The position numbers and the translations under genes are program-made. This document shows, one piece after another, positions 21,401 through 33,388 of a stretch of DNA of 64,000 nucleotides (position 1 is the first letter of the stretch; every line of letters begins with the position of its first letter). Below the pieces are notes generated by a model. It made no database searches. It was not told where the DNA came from and saw only the letters and a program-made list of their open reading frames with translations. Source of the DNA: Neurospora tetrasperma FGSC 2508 (Eukaryota; Ascomycota; Sordariomycetes; Sordariales; Sordariaceae); NCBI RefSeq assembly GCF_000213175.1, contig NW_009799099.1, forward strand, positions 4,977,394 through 5,041,393, read 5' to 3'.

Positions 21401-24398
21401 CATTCTTGCGAGATCAACATCCTCCCGGGTTGCCGACACGAGTTGAGAGTATGCCGAAGTAAGCAAGCAAGGGAATCCAGAGAACCTGATGCACGTGCGC
21501 TGATAAAGCCTTCCTCTTGCCTTGTGATCATCGACAGTCACTTATGGACGGTGGGACTGCTCTAAGCCGACGAGGGGTGTCGTGTCTTCCATGTCTGTGG
21601 GAAGATGTTGGAGGGACAGGCATCATGCCGGGGGAAAACAGAGGTTCATCTGAAGTTGGCGTGCAGAGGGGACGTGAAAGGGACATCCCGAGATTGTTTT
21701 TCGCTGGTGCGTCGCTCGTCACCGTTGATCAATGATGGCACCTTCTCCAGACTCCGCATTGGCATGATCTTTAAAGCAGCTGCAGGTCCGAGCACCACAC
21801 TGCTCCCGGATCATGATAACCCAATGCTACCCTGAGGTTTTTGTCGACGACGCCAACTGTCTCCTGAGCAAGCCGAACTTTGCTTAGTTGTTTCGAGTAT
21901 CAATAGTGGCGAATCTACAACGGCGAGCTTTTCTTTTTATTGCTTTTTCTTTTTTTTTTCTTTTTTCTTTCTTCATGCCAGACGCATCGCGCTTTTAGTG
22001 GTTAATGTTTGGTTCAATGACGATTTTAAACATTTTCTCTGCCAGGGGAAAAAGGACGAGACCGTTCAGTCACATTCGGGTACCTGGAATTCAACTTGAC
22101 GGCGGACGTAGGGCAGGCACAGGACAGCCCAGGCACAGGGTCAGGTGTGCAAGGGGGCCCCTGCCGTCTTCAAGCTGATGATCCACCTTTGCCGGCTGGA
22201 ATGACCCCATTTCACCAAAGTGGGTGGGCCTTGAACACTGGGCATCCCCACTCTCTTGAGGTGCCTCTTAGCTTCACAGTTTAATCCCCGCTGGAGGCAG
22301 GAGTACCCGGCACAAGCAGAAAGAGAAAGAGAGAGATGGGAGGTGAGAGGCATCAAGGGAAGGCACGGCTTGGGATCATAGGTATCAACAACAATGAGCA
22401 GACGGAACAAACAGTTCACGATACGATGACAGGCTCAGAACGAACAATACGAACTGTTAACATATTCCCGTGTAGCGAAATGTCATGGAACAATGAAGAG
22501 CAAAAAGAGTCAGGGAGAGCTTGGGCTAGCTTGACTAGCGCCAGGTCCCGTCCTGGAAATCAATGCTGTTATTGGGAGGAAGGGATCCTCAATCTCCATT
22601 TGCGCTGGAGCAATTATAGGTCCCGAAGTGGGTGAAACCAAACCGTTGCTGGACCCTCTTAACCCTCCGGCTTAACCCCCGAGCTCCCGTACACGTAACC
22701 TAGGTACCTGGGCCGGGCTCCCCCAAAAAACACAGGCAGGGTTGCAGTAGCAGAGTCAGGAACTTGTGGAATCTTAAATTCAATGAGGCAACGCCGTCGA
22801 ACAAGGGAAAAGAGGTGAATGCCCCGATCCCCCGGCTTTTGAACGGGACGCCGCCCCTGAGCGAGGATTTACTTGCAGCTTGTCATCTCGTTCATTTCTC
22901 ATCTTCCACCATCATCACCGTCATCGCCGTCGTTGATCACCCAGCTGCCGACAGTACGTATCGCTAATCTCGATTCCGAGACACTCTCGGGTAGTTGTTG
23001 GCACTGGGGAGGCCTTGTACCGAAACGGTACGGGAAAAATACATCATTGGCCACTGACAGATTGGGACTGTTCAGTTACCAAAGGCCGCATCTGGATTTC
23101 ATCTCTTTCCTTGGTCCCGTCTTCCATTCCATCTTTCAGTTCCTCCTTCCCGCACCGGGACTCTTTCGACTTTCAAGTTGACGTATCATCCCTTTCGAAC
23201 TGTCTATTACACGGCCATAGCACCATCTGTTTTGTACCTCTTCACCTATTCTTGATCCATTCACTATTTCTCAATTTGCGCCCTTGCGTTATCCACCCGC
23301 CGCCCTCTTTCGGTCATCAGCCAGTGGATTTTCGTGTAAATCCAGCACAGCATCACCCACCTCGTCCACCCATTTTCGAATTTGAGATCGGAAAATATCT
23401 CCTTGACTTTACACAACAGAGTCGGCAGCCAGGACTAATTGGTCCATCATCTCAAGGTGCGTAGTTCCATTAGTCGTCACAAGGTCGCACGGGGCACATT
23501 TGGGTCAGTCTGGAGGAGGGGGTCCGGGACATGTTATGTTGGCAAATACATGGAACCCCCAACGATAGGGGAAAAAAAAAAAAAAAAAAAAAAGGCAAAA
23601 AAAAAAGACCAACGGCTGGCTGGCTCGTCTGCTTGCATCCCCACCTGTTTTGTGTCGGTACCGCAGAAGAGGAAGCGTCGAGAGATGATGGGATATGGTT
23701 GATGGTTGCATGGCCATCCGAATCTCCCGTTATTGTTTCGTTGCAGAGGACGTACAAGTCCAGGGTAGATTCCTCTTCCCAACACTCAGCCATGTTTGTT
23801 GCATCCAGTGCCGCTTGGTCGCATTTCTAGTGTACGGACTGAGGTTGAATTTGGGGTTGATACGGCAGCACCGAGTTGTTCTACCTTGGCGCCATCTTAC
23901 ACCATCTTCCTGTTGCCCAAGCCATACATTGGCTATATACTACTCCTATACTCCCATACTCCCATCTTCATTCCCTCCCTTTCCCGCCAACGTGTTTCAG
24001 CCTCGGCGCCTTATCCTCCATGCCTCTTCCATCTTATACGTCAACAGCTCTATGTCAATGAGTAGCTCAACTAACGAATCAGCGCACAAAAGCAGCCTCC
24101 CGCACGCTCACCTGCGAGATATATCGCCTCTTCTGGATACTTCCTGGCCCTCTGGTCTCACCCTACCACCCACTCGCCATACAATATCCAGCCGCCCCGG
24201 CCTCTTGCTTGCTCACTTCTTGCGCATTTTCCAACACGACGAATGCTCGGCCCTGTTGTGCTCCCCCGCTGGCCTGACGCCTCGTCGCGCTAGCTACCTG
24301 TCGTGTCGCCGGAACACCAGACGACCTGCATCCCGCTAGATTAGCAACCCCCTAATTCACCACACAAAGACCAGCTGCATTCTCGCGTGTGTACGAAC
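18440..24398. other. 6-kb gene-poor region and leader of the following gene
   Basis: I see no supported gene. Open frames up to about 225 codons occur (for example minus strand 20864-21541) but lack domains, splice logic or sensible amino-acid use. The last 1.3 kb (23080-24390) is pyrimidine-rich and looks like the promoter and long 5' leader of the gene starting at 24399. It includes 22 A's at 23572-23593 and an upstream ATG frame at 24052-24339. TACCTAGGTACC-like spacers occur near 22700, as is common in Sordariomycete intergenic DNA. Confidence 0.5.
18532..18541 (-). promoter_or_regulatory. TATA-like box of the ACC deaminase gene
   Basis: The minus strand reads CAATATAAGG roughly 95 bp before the start codon. 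It is a reasonable core-promoter candidate by position. Confidence 0.35.
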
Positions 24399-27300
24399 AT
24401 GGCTTCCTCGTCAGACCAAACCATGTCTCGGCCGGAGTCGGCCATCATTTCTCCCTCGATAAAGACGCATTCCCGCTCGAGGGCCCTGAGTATATCGAGC
24501 GACAAACCGTCTACCATTGCGACCAGCTTCATGTCGCCTCCGCTAACCGTGTCCCCTGAAGCGGCCTTCATCGCCGCCTCGGCCGCCTCACAAATCATCA
24601 CCAACGACCACGACAGCCATGCCGACGCTTGGCTCGATCAGCATGGCATTGAGCCTTCCAGCGAACCAGCAGTCGTTTCTCCAGCCGCCCTACAGCTGGT
24701 CAATAATTTTCTCGATCATCTGCTGTTCAACTTCATATCGGTTGCGCGCTCAGCTACGCTAGCTGCCCTTCGTGCAGCCATAACCGAAGTCCTCAAGCCG
24801 AAACTCGCCAAAGATGTCATCAGCCAGGCGGATGAGGAGTTGCAGGAATACATGGGGGACACTGAGGAGGACATACCAGATCCCAGCGCAACCAAAGACT
24901 GGGACTTGGAGCTGATCTGGAAACAGACTCGGCTACGATGTATGGTATACTCGTCACTGGGTGACTTGGAAGAGGAGGATGAGGACTATTATATGGAGAA
25001 GGAGCTTCTGAACTCACGGCAGGAGGATCAGTCTTCCGAATTGGTGTCTTCTGCTGCCTCCGTATTCTTGACCTCGATCATTGAATATCTCGGCGAACAA
25101 GCGCTGACCATTGCGGGGCAGGCCGCCTTTCAACGCATTCGTGTCAAGTACGAGAAGGAGTTGAAAGAGGGCCTGCGGAAACACGGCGTGGCAGCAGAAC
25201 AGATTGTGGTGCAGGAACACGACATGGAGCGAGTCGCGCTTGATCGTACTCTGGGAAGACTGTGGAGGACGTGGAAGAAAAAGATCAGATCACCCTTGAT
25301 CACCAATCTGGACAGAGGCTTGTCCCACTCCTTTTCGAGAGACTCGATGCGCTCGTCTCGTGGAACACCGACGCACCTGCGCTCATCTAGCGTCACAGAA
25401 ACCCCAGTACCCGAAACCATTCCAGAGCCTACGAACGGAACAGGAGCCAAGGCTGATGCGAACGAGACCGGGACAAAGGAGACAGCCAAGGAGGAAACGG
25501 TGGAGGAGTATTTGATTGCTGCAGCCATTCCTCTGCCAATGGGTGAGAATGACGTCGAAGAGATCGAAGGTATTAGTTTGTTAGCTCGTTCTCAGAGCAG
25601 GGACGGAGCAAAAGAGAGAGCAGCTCGCAAGAGGGCAGTGCGGCCAAAGAGCTTGATGGTATGGCCCGTGACCAAGCCTGCCAACCCGCCCACTCCCACT
25701 CTGTCGCCGTCGCATACTCCTCTGTCAGCGTCCAAGAAACGCTCTAATTCACTCCCAACGCCTATTGCCACTCCCAGCGGTTCGCCTGTACGAGCGGATC
25801 CACAAGCGAGCGAACTTGCACCCCTTCCCTCAGCTGTCGAGAGGAATTTCGAACAGTCTCGGACTTCAGATGACACGCAGCCGGTTCGGGACGAAAAGTC
25901 AGACAACCTCAAAGGTGCAGAAATGAGCCGAGTTGGAGCTTCGCTTGTGGGTGCCCCCGCCTCCTCACAGCAGGCTGAGACGAAGCCTCGAACGCAGAAC
26001 TCTGGCAATTCTGGCACCGAAGATGAGGTCAAGGTTAGCGATGAAAGCGAGTATGACGATGAGTTTATGGACGAAGAACCACAGATTCTCACCTCATCAA
26101 GGATATCCATCTCTGGCCGAAGCTCATCTCCGGCGGTGTCTGAGCAAGGAAGACCAGCACCCATCATCACGACGCTGGGAAGGACTAGAACGCCCAGCAT
26201 CTACTCGGCACGCTTGATCGAAGTAACCAGTCCTCGCAGCCCTGGCACGGCCGCCCGTAACAGCCCAATACTAGATTCGAGCGAGCACATGCGCTTATCC
26301 CGAAGCAGTAGTCTCAGAACGGCCTCAATCACCGAGGAACGATTGCGACATTCGCCGGACAGTGCATCCGGGGCACGGATCTCTGGGCACGGCGGTAACA
26401 AGTCGGCGTTGTCTGCTCAAGTCGCCCCCGAAAATGTCTCTCCTGTTACGGATGATGGTGTTCTCGAAGCGATTCCCGAGCCTCCTTCACCAGATGAGCT
26501 TGAGGGTCACGATCTTTCACGTGGTTCTAACCCCTTTGTAGGCTCAATTGTTGAGCGTGGGTCGCCCGGCTCATCTCCCATCCGCTCCACGCCCAAGATT
26601 ACAACCCCCACTAGTTTGGCTGGGACATTTTACTTTGAGGATAGGCCCAAACCGCCTCCTAAACACCACGCTCAAAGTCGCCCAAGGGTCTCCGTTGTGC
26701 CCGAGATGCCTGATCGGAGTTCCATCAGAAGGAGTCCCAGCAACCATTCCACGGATGATCGACCGACTTCGATCGGTAAAATATCCGTGCAACGGTCTCG
26801 TGGTCGCAGCCCATCTGAGACAGGCTTCATATCTCGGTTCCCGGAACCGCCGAAACCTGGTGTAATGGTGCGACACGAAACAGCCAGCTCGATATCGTCC
26901 ACATCGACGAGGTCGACGAACAAGCTGAGGCTGGTAAGGACTTCAGAGGAAGGCTCGACGGCGGGACAATCTCGGCAAGATGTTGCGCGAAACTTTGAAG
27001 AGCTCATCCAGAGCGATCAGACCATCCAGTTCACGCTAACGCCCGAAAGCATGCGAGACATTGACGTAAGTTGGATCTCATTCGTTTAACTAGCGCCCAA
27101 AAGGCTCGGATATTAACTTCCAGAAACAGTCTCAGTCAACGCGGTCCGCCGGTAGCGCCATCCTATCTGTTAAAACCAGGAAGAGCCAGGATTCCCGTCG
27201 CGACTCAGACCGGTCTCGATCATCGTCGTCTAATCGCAAGAAAGATGCCAAGAAGGACAAGGGTGCCCATTCGCAGCATCCCTTGCCCGAGTCGAATCGC

Positions 27301-28704
27301 AACAGCAATCACAGCACAGCATCCGGCCCGATCCTGCATGCAATTCCACAACCCCCACGTGCGCACCCGCCGCAAGCGAGAGATCCGAGAATAGCCCGAG
27401 AGTCGGTAGCTGATTTTGCCGACTTCATTCGCGCAACGGGTCCTACTGGTATTAACACTGCCGCCATGAACCGTTCGTCAGGGCAGCAGAGCGGACTCCG
27501 GAATGTCTCCGGGCCTGTCTCCCCTCCTTATGTTCCCCTTATTACTGAGGCTCCCCGACCTCTCACAGCCCGACCGCTCACAGCCCGTGATCCCCATACC
27601 GAGGCGGACGATAACTCAGATCTCATCGACTTCATCCGACGCGGCCCACCTACCGCGGGCAATCCACGGATCCCGCAAGCAGTTGCACCTTTGCGGAGCA
27701 CGCCGGACTCCGATCAGATGTCTACCCTCGAAGCCGGCGGTAAAGCTGCGGATGCCCAACTACACGACGTCGACGTTAGAAACAGCCAGGCCTCGACTGA
27801 TCTCGCCAGTAACTCAATGCATTCGCTCCAATCATCGGTCAACTCGCAGAGTGCTCTGCTCAGCAAGAACAAGTCCCAGCCTACCACTGCCACCGGGCGA
27901 TTTGAAGGAATAGAGGAGGACGATGTGGTGATGCCAATGCCATCAGCTATGCCGCAGCGCAAGCGCCGCGGGCCACGCGACCCATATGCTATCGACCTTA
28001 CAGATGAGGAGGACTTTGATGAGGATGATGATTACCCGGTTAAGCCCAAGCGACCTCCGACAAACGAGGAGAGCTTGATGGACTTTTTGCGAAACGTCCC
28101 CCCGCCGCCGGAACCCACTGTCTCTCGCGTGGTGACCTCACCAAAGCAGCCGCAACCGAAGAAGAAATCAAGCGCCACGAGCTTGATGTCACGATTTACT
28201 AGACGCGAAAACAAGTCGAATGCCCCTCCAAGCTCGTCCGGCAGCATGAGCCCTCAAAGCCCCGCAAGGCCTATCGAATCCCGAGGTCTCAGCAGACGCG
28301 CCAGCGCCAGCAGCGGAAGGGGCTACACCCCGATCCAAGTTCACATGCCCCCCGGCGTTGATCGATATGCACCTTCCTCCGTCAATCACAACCCAAACAT
28401 GCCAATGTCAAGAGGACGAGGCATGTCACAATCAAGCGGTATCACCGCTCCGCGCGTAGCCACGAAGAGGTTCGAGCCAAGGGACGCCTACGTAGCTCCC
28501 ACGTCGGAACTCTCGGATCTGGCTTCATTCCTGAAGAACTCGACGCCGCCGCCTAGCATGGGGGCTGCGGCGCCGTTCGATTTTGGCGGGCCGCCGCCGC
28601 CGACTGCCAGTGCCACGGGTTCGAGAGGGGGGGATGGGGCTGGGGACTCGAACAGTTTCTCGAGGGTGTTTTCGAGGAGGAGTAGGAAGGCTAGCATTGT
28701 TTGA
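24399..28704 (+). CDS. Large disordered protein with an N-terminal histone-fold-like segment
   Basis: Two exons, 24399-27065 and 27124-28704 (58-bp intron, GTAAGT...TTCCAG), give 1415 aa. The gene is not one I can name. Residues 1-90 are Ser-rich. Residues 94-150 are helical (VNNFLDHLLFNFISVARSAT). Residues 217-247 (SVFLTSIIEYLGEQALTIAG) resemble the long central helix of histone H2A ([20 protein letters not shown]), and 264-296 then resembles the following strand and helix (AEQIVVQEHDMERVALDRTL). Residues 300-1415 are low complexity, rich in Ser, Pro and acidic patches. They carry four copies of a short motif: ADFADFIRATGP, DLIDFIRRGPP, SLMDFLRNVPPPP and DLASFLKNSTPPP. A Lys-rich stretch (RKKDAKKDKG) could be a nuclear signal. 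A nuclear, chromatin-linked role is inference from the fold only. The ATG at 24399 is the first in frame after a long leader. Confidence 0.75.
25047..25139 (+). other. H2A-like central helix within the large protein
   Basis: Encodes residues 217-247. Aligned by eye with the H2A alpha-2 helix, the shared positions are A-x-V-[FY]-L-x-x-[IV]-[IL]-E-Y-L-x-x-x-x-L-x-[IL]-A-G-x-A-A. This is a visual match, not a search result. Confidence 0.5.
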
Positions 28705-31700
28705 GCGACATCTACTACCCGTTTTTTTCTTCTGTTTTTCCAAACTGCATACACTCTACATCCCTTCTACCAGTGTCTCTTCTGGCATAATTGGGCTGCG
28801 CATCGCATCATCATATAATCTAGGCAGATTTTCTTTTCTCATTATTGATACCATAACAGACGGAGGGTTACCTTTGCCGATTGGTTCTTTTACTCGTTTT
28901 GTATCCATGGTCACAAAGCGTGGGGTTGGGAAAATCATGGTATATGGGTAGTGTCTTGTTTCTTGTTCCTTCTTTTTCTCCTTCACTTGTTGAATACTGT
29001 CTTGGATATAGGGTTGGTGGAGGCGTTGGATGACTTGTACTTGAAGGTCATGAAGAAGCACGGAAGGAAGGCGAGAAAGAAACGAAGAAGGACGACGAAC
29101 GTTTAATGCGCTGCTTTTGCACTATTTACTGGTTCGTCTTCAAGTACAGATGTACTGCGTGATGCGTGAAAATCCATCTTGGTGACCCTGCTATCGGACT
29201 CCGGTTAAACGACGTACCATACATATCTCACGTCAACCGTATCCCTCCCTCCGTTCAGTGGTTAATCACGGATTCAGAAGGTGATACCAAATTGACCACG
29301 TGCGGTTTTGATGGTTACAGAAAGCTGACCACCATGCCATTATCTTTACTTATTACACACGGCACCGTTGTATCTCTTTTGTCTCATCGGTGAGATGATT
29401 GTGTGGAATGAGAGTATGTAAGACGGAGAGGATTGGTGGACCATTGAAGATGTTGATGAACTGATCCAGACTGGCATCTACAAAGGCAAAGGCAGCTCCT
29501 CGCAACTCTTTGGCTCAGTTCTCGGTCTTCGTATTCAGAATCCGAATTCCCCATAAGAAGCGGAAGGATAGGGTGCAAACTCAAAAGTGAGTGGGAGGGC
29601 ATTTCGAAATCTCCGTCAGTTGTACTCCGTGATCTTCGAACATTACCTCGTACGGAGTACATCTAGATTTCCGTGAAAGGGTCAGTACTCACTAAGTACT
29701 AACGATAAATTGCGAGTGGTAAACTCTGCACCAACGAATGAAGCCCGTCGTCGTCGTTGTCGTCGTTTATCTGTAGCTGAGAGCACTATTTACTATTTAG
29801 CGCACCGTCCAATAGGTAGTGTTACGAACTATTTGAATGGTACGTACGTGCCTGAAACCTAGGCCAGCTGGGTACGACCCGCTTACAGTTTTACTACTAG
29901 TCTCGGCAAGGTCACCCCGAACCAAACATAGCAAGCATGACTTGCGGAATGCGAAGTACATATGTAGGCAATCTTCGGACCTTCTAGAAATAGAACATCA
30001 ATGAACGGAGGAAAAGGATCTGGATTCACTCGATCAAGTCAGGTCATTTTCCTGCACGCTTGCGCTTGACGCACGCTTGGTGCCTGTCCTGTCGGTCGGT
30101 TGGCCCTGTCAACAACTCTGTCACACCATGTGGTTTTTCTCGGCACGGTCGGGTACGGAGCCTAATGAGGCAGTCGGTTGCGATGTTACAGCGGGAATAA
30201 TGGCGTGGTTTGATAAAGGCTGTCGGGGGAGAGATAGGACAGTGTTAAAACGGGGAACTAGTGTCGTTTGGGTGAAGATGCTTAAAATGTTCCGAGAACC
30301 GGAGGAGGGAGGTCTTCACACGGTTCTGTGACGATTCTCGAAAGAATTCCCAAGAAAGAGGTTTTCCCGCGAGTCTCCCGGAGTTCGTGCTTTCATCGGA
30401 AGTAGTGCCAAGTGGAACCGAGGATCTGGATACGCTAGTGTAAAGAGCGCGCGGGTTGTAGTAATGGTAGTGGTATGTAGTGGTGGTGATGGTTGACGAT
30501 GTCCCTCTTCAGCCCACACACAGTCACTTGCAGGACCATCCTGCCCGTGCGCTTTTCTTCTTCTTGTAATCGTACCACATTGATCGTTAGGCTTCACAGG
30601 AGATGGGAAAATCGACCACAGTTCAGCTTCTTAGGCTTCCAAAGAGGCGTCGTTCGCTTCGCGCTAAAACTGTCTCGTCGCTGCACGTTCTACAGTGTCG
30701 GAAGCATCTACTATGCTAAGCGAGAGACGCCCAACGATCACGGGGTCCTGGAAGGTTTGGAAAATTCGCAAGGTGGGCGCTCTAGAACAAAAGGGAAACG
30801 AACCATCAGGCCATTTCGACTATCAAACTGTTAATCAAGAGGCTTGCTTTTGCCAGTCAACTGGGACCCAAGGCGGGAGGTTTATGTACCTCAGAAAAAG
30901 CGATTGGTAGATGGGTTCCCGTAGGACTGAAACGTGCTCGCCACCATCCTGTCCCATCCCATCCATCCTCCCGGGTCGTTGTTGGTAGACTGCTACGCTG
31001 AGGAGGACAACTTTCGGGGCTGGCTGAAGCAAGGGCAAGCTCCTTGCATAGTGGTTAACAGCACACGGTGAATATTCTTATAACCGACATCTCGGAACCA
31101 AAGGCAGCGTAGTACAGTATGAGTTCCCTTGAGTTTGAAGTCCAGCCGCATCGCGTCGTGACATGCATCATGTAAAGGCAGGTCAGCTGCAGACTTGCAG
31201 TGGACATCAAACGCGGGCCAGGAGCATCATGCGCTAGGTTGGGGGAGAACGAAAGATACTGTACCGGTACAGGTACCTTACGAGCGTCGGTACTCGGAAC
31301 CTTGATGTCGGGGTCCACTCTTCGCCCCGTTCGGTTCTTCGGTTCCGTGGCTAACAATTATCGCTGACGGGTTGAGCTTCCAACTCGCCCGCTGTAAGCC
31401 ACTGTCACTAGCATCATCACCACCATGGCGGCGGACACACCTATGGTAAGCTCCGAAACACCACAGACTTGCTACGCAGTATTACATGAACCAAGCAAAA
31501 TTGAATCAATATTTTGTCGCTAAATATGACTTGCCGCAATGTGTGTGTACTCAGACTTGGTCGTCTCTATCCAAGGCAGTCACGATGACGGGATGCACCA
31601 CTGTATCACCTGCCATACCCCACTGTAGCTACCCGCTAACAACTCACCGTCATCTGAACTTCAACGTCACCTCAACCACCCGCCTTACTTCACGAAACAA

Positions 31701-32026
31701 AGACGAGGAAGAAGCAAAGAAACAGGAATACCATCACTACAGCCATCGATAACCAACTTGCTTCTGACCGGCTACATTTTACTGTATGAAACAGTAACAG
31801 CCCCCGCCAATCTCGTTGATCAGCAAACCCCCTCCCTGCAAAAGCAAGGCCCCAAACATCGCGACCCTCGCCGCCACCGCAGCCAAGACAAGAGGACATC
31901 GCACATCCCACTCCGTGCCACCCACCTGTCCACCGGCCCGGCAGCTTTCAACCGGTCAGGTCAGGTTAGCCGCAGCCCAGCAGTAGACTCGGCCGGTCCC
32001 TGAGGTAGCTAGCCTGCACGGTGGCC
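28705..32026. other. Gene-poor region with the atg5 upstream area
   Basis: 3.3 kb with the 3' UTR of the preceding gene (28705 to about 29100) and the atg5 promoter and leader (about 31400-32026). A GTCGTCGTCGTTGTCGTCG run is at about 29747. A possible leader exon, ATGGCGGCGGACACACCTATG followed by GTAAGC, begins at 31424; splicing it in would alter the Atg5 N-terminus, but no acceptor is compelling. No other gene is supported. Confidence 0.4.
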
Positions 32027-33388
32027 ATGGCATCCCCAAACCCCTACTCCTATTCCCCACAGCTTCCGCAACGGGAAGAGTCCCCCTACCAAGAAGACCA
32101 GTACCAATCATCTCCTTCGTTCCGCTCTACTCCGTTCCGATCCTCACGAGGTACCGGAGCCGGAGCCGGAGTCGGTCTCGGCTTGAGTTCGGGCTTCACT
32201 TCAAGTCTCCGGGGTGGAGCCGGAGGGCCATCCGAACCAAGATCCGGAGACGGCAGCCACGATGACCTCCCCCAAAGATCATCATCATCATCCACCGTAA
32301 TTCCCTCCCTACCCCCCAAACCAAAACCAACCTCCATCCCCGAAACCCTCTGGTCCTTACAAATCCCTCTCCACATCACACACCAGTCACATCCCAAGAC
32401 GCCCTACATCTGCTCGGTGCCGCGCTTCAGCTACCTCGCTTTGCTGCTGCCACGGTTGACCGCCTACTACGGTACTCCGTGCTCGAGTTTCCACCATGAG
32501 GAAGTCCATCTCCGTAACTTTGCGGTCGGGTTACTGGTGGATCTATACCAGCCGAGTGAGCTGCCATGGAGGTTGACGGTTGCTGATGGGATGGAGTGGG
32601 ATATTTGTGACACCTTTATGAATAGTGCCAAGGAGGTGAGTTTGTTTGGCTCTTCGTGAAAAGTAAAAACTTTATAGGGATATGGCCGGTGTTGACAAGA
32701 ATGTATGCTTAGGCGGATTTTATCCGAAATGGAAATGCAAAACGGATCATGGGTCTGAGTAAGGAGCATACCACAGCGTTATGGAATGCTGTGCAGGATA
32801 GTATGTTTACTCCTCTTTACTCCTCCCCCCCTTTTTTTCTGCTCTTCCTCCCAAGAGGGAGGAGGACATACTAACTTACGGAACTAGATGACTACCAAGC
32901 CTTTACAAAAGTAAACACCCACCTGCTCAACGCTCCCACAGCCCTCAAAAACGTTCCCATACGGATCTACATCCCTTCCTCACCACCACCACCTTCATCA
33001 GACCAGCAACAACCCCAAAGACCCGGCGGCTCCAGCTCCTCCGGCTCTTACCGCGTGATGCAAACCCTCGTTCCTCCACGGGGTTCAAACAACCGTAGGG
33101 CTTTTTTTTTTTTTTTTTTTTTTTTTCGGGGCGATCTCCGCCCCTATCCGATGTCCTTCATTCCACCTCCAAACTAACTCCCGAAATCGAAACACAGGAA
33201 CACCCCAAACCCTAGGACAAGCCCTCAAGTCCCTCCTTCCTGCCCTCTTCCCTAGCAGCCGGGACCCCGTCTTAGCCAACGTCATTTTGCACGGAGCTCC
33301 CGTGCCTTTTAGCGCGCCGCTCGAGGAGTTGATGAGGGACGCGGCGTATCCGGATGGGTGGCTTTGTTTGATTGTTGTTTTGTTGTGA
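32027..33388 (+). CDS. atg5: Autophagy protein Atg5
   Basis: Atg5 is conjugated to Atg12 and, with Atg16, promotes Atg8 lipidation at the growing autophagosome. Four exons, 32027-32635, 32713-32800, 32888-33094 and 33198-33388, give 364 aa. The introns are 77, 87 and 103 bp; the last contains 25 consecutive T's. Family landmarks are [19 protein letters not shown] and [15 protein letters not shown] in the first ubiquitin-like half, [28 protein letters not shown], and the end [20 protein letters not shown] with [11 protein letters not shown]. By position the Atg12 acceptor lysine is probably K213 (NGNAKRIM). The first 110 residues are Ser/Gly/Pro-rich and poorly conserved. The start at 32027 is the first in-frame ATG, and an upstream leader exon cannot be excluded. 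Confidence 0.92.

Noticed and set aside
20864-21541. 225-codon minus-strand frame in the 18-24 kb spacer
   Set aside because: Overlapped by sizeable frames on the other strand; no domain and no conserved-looking block.
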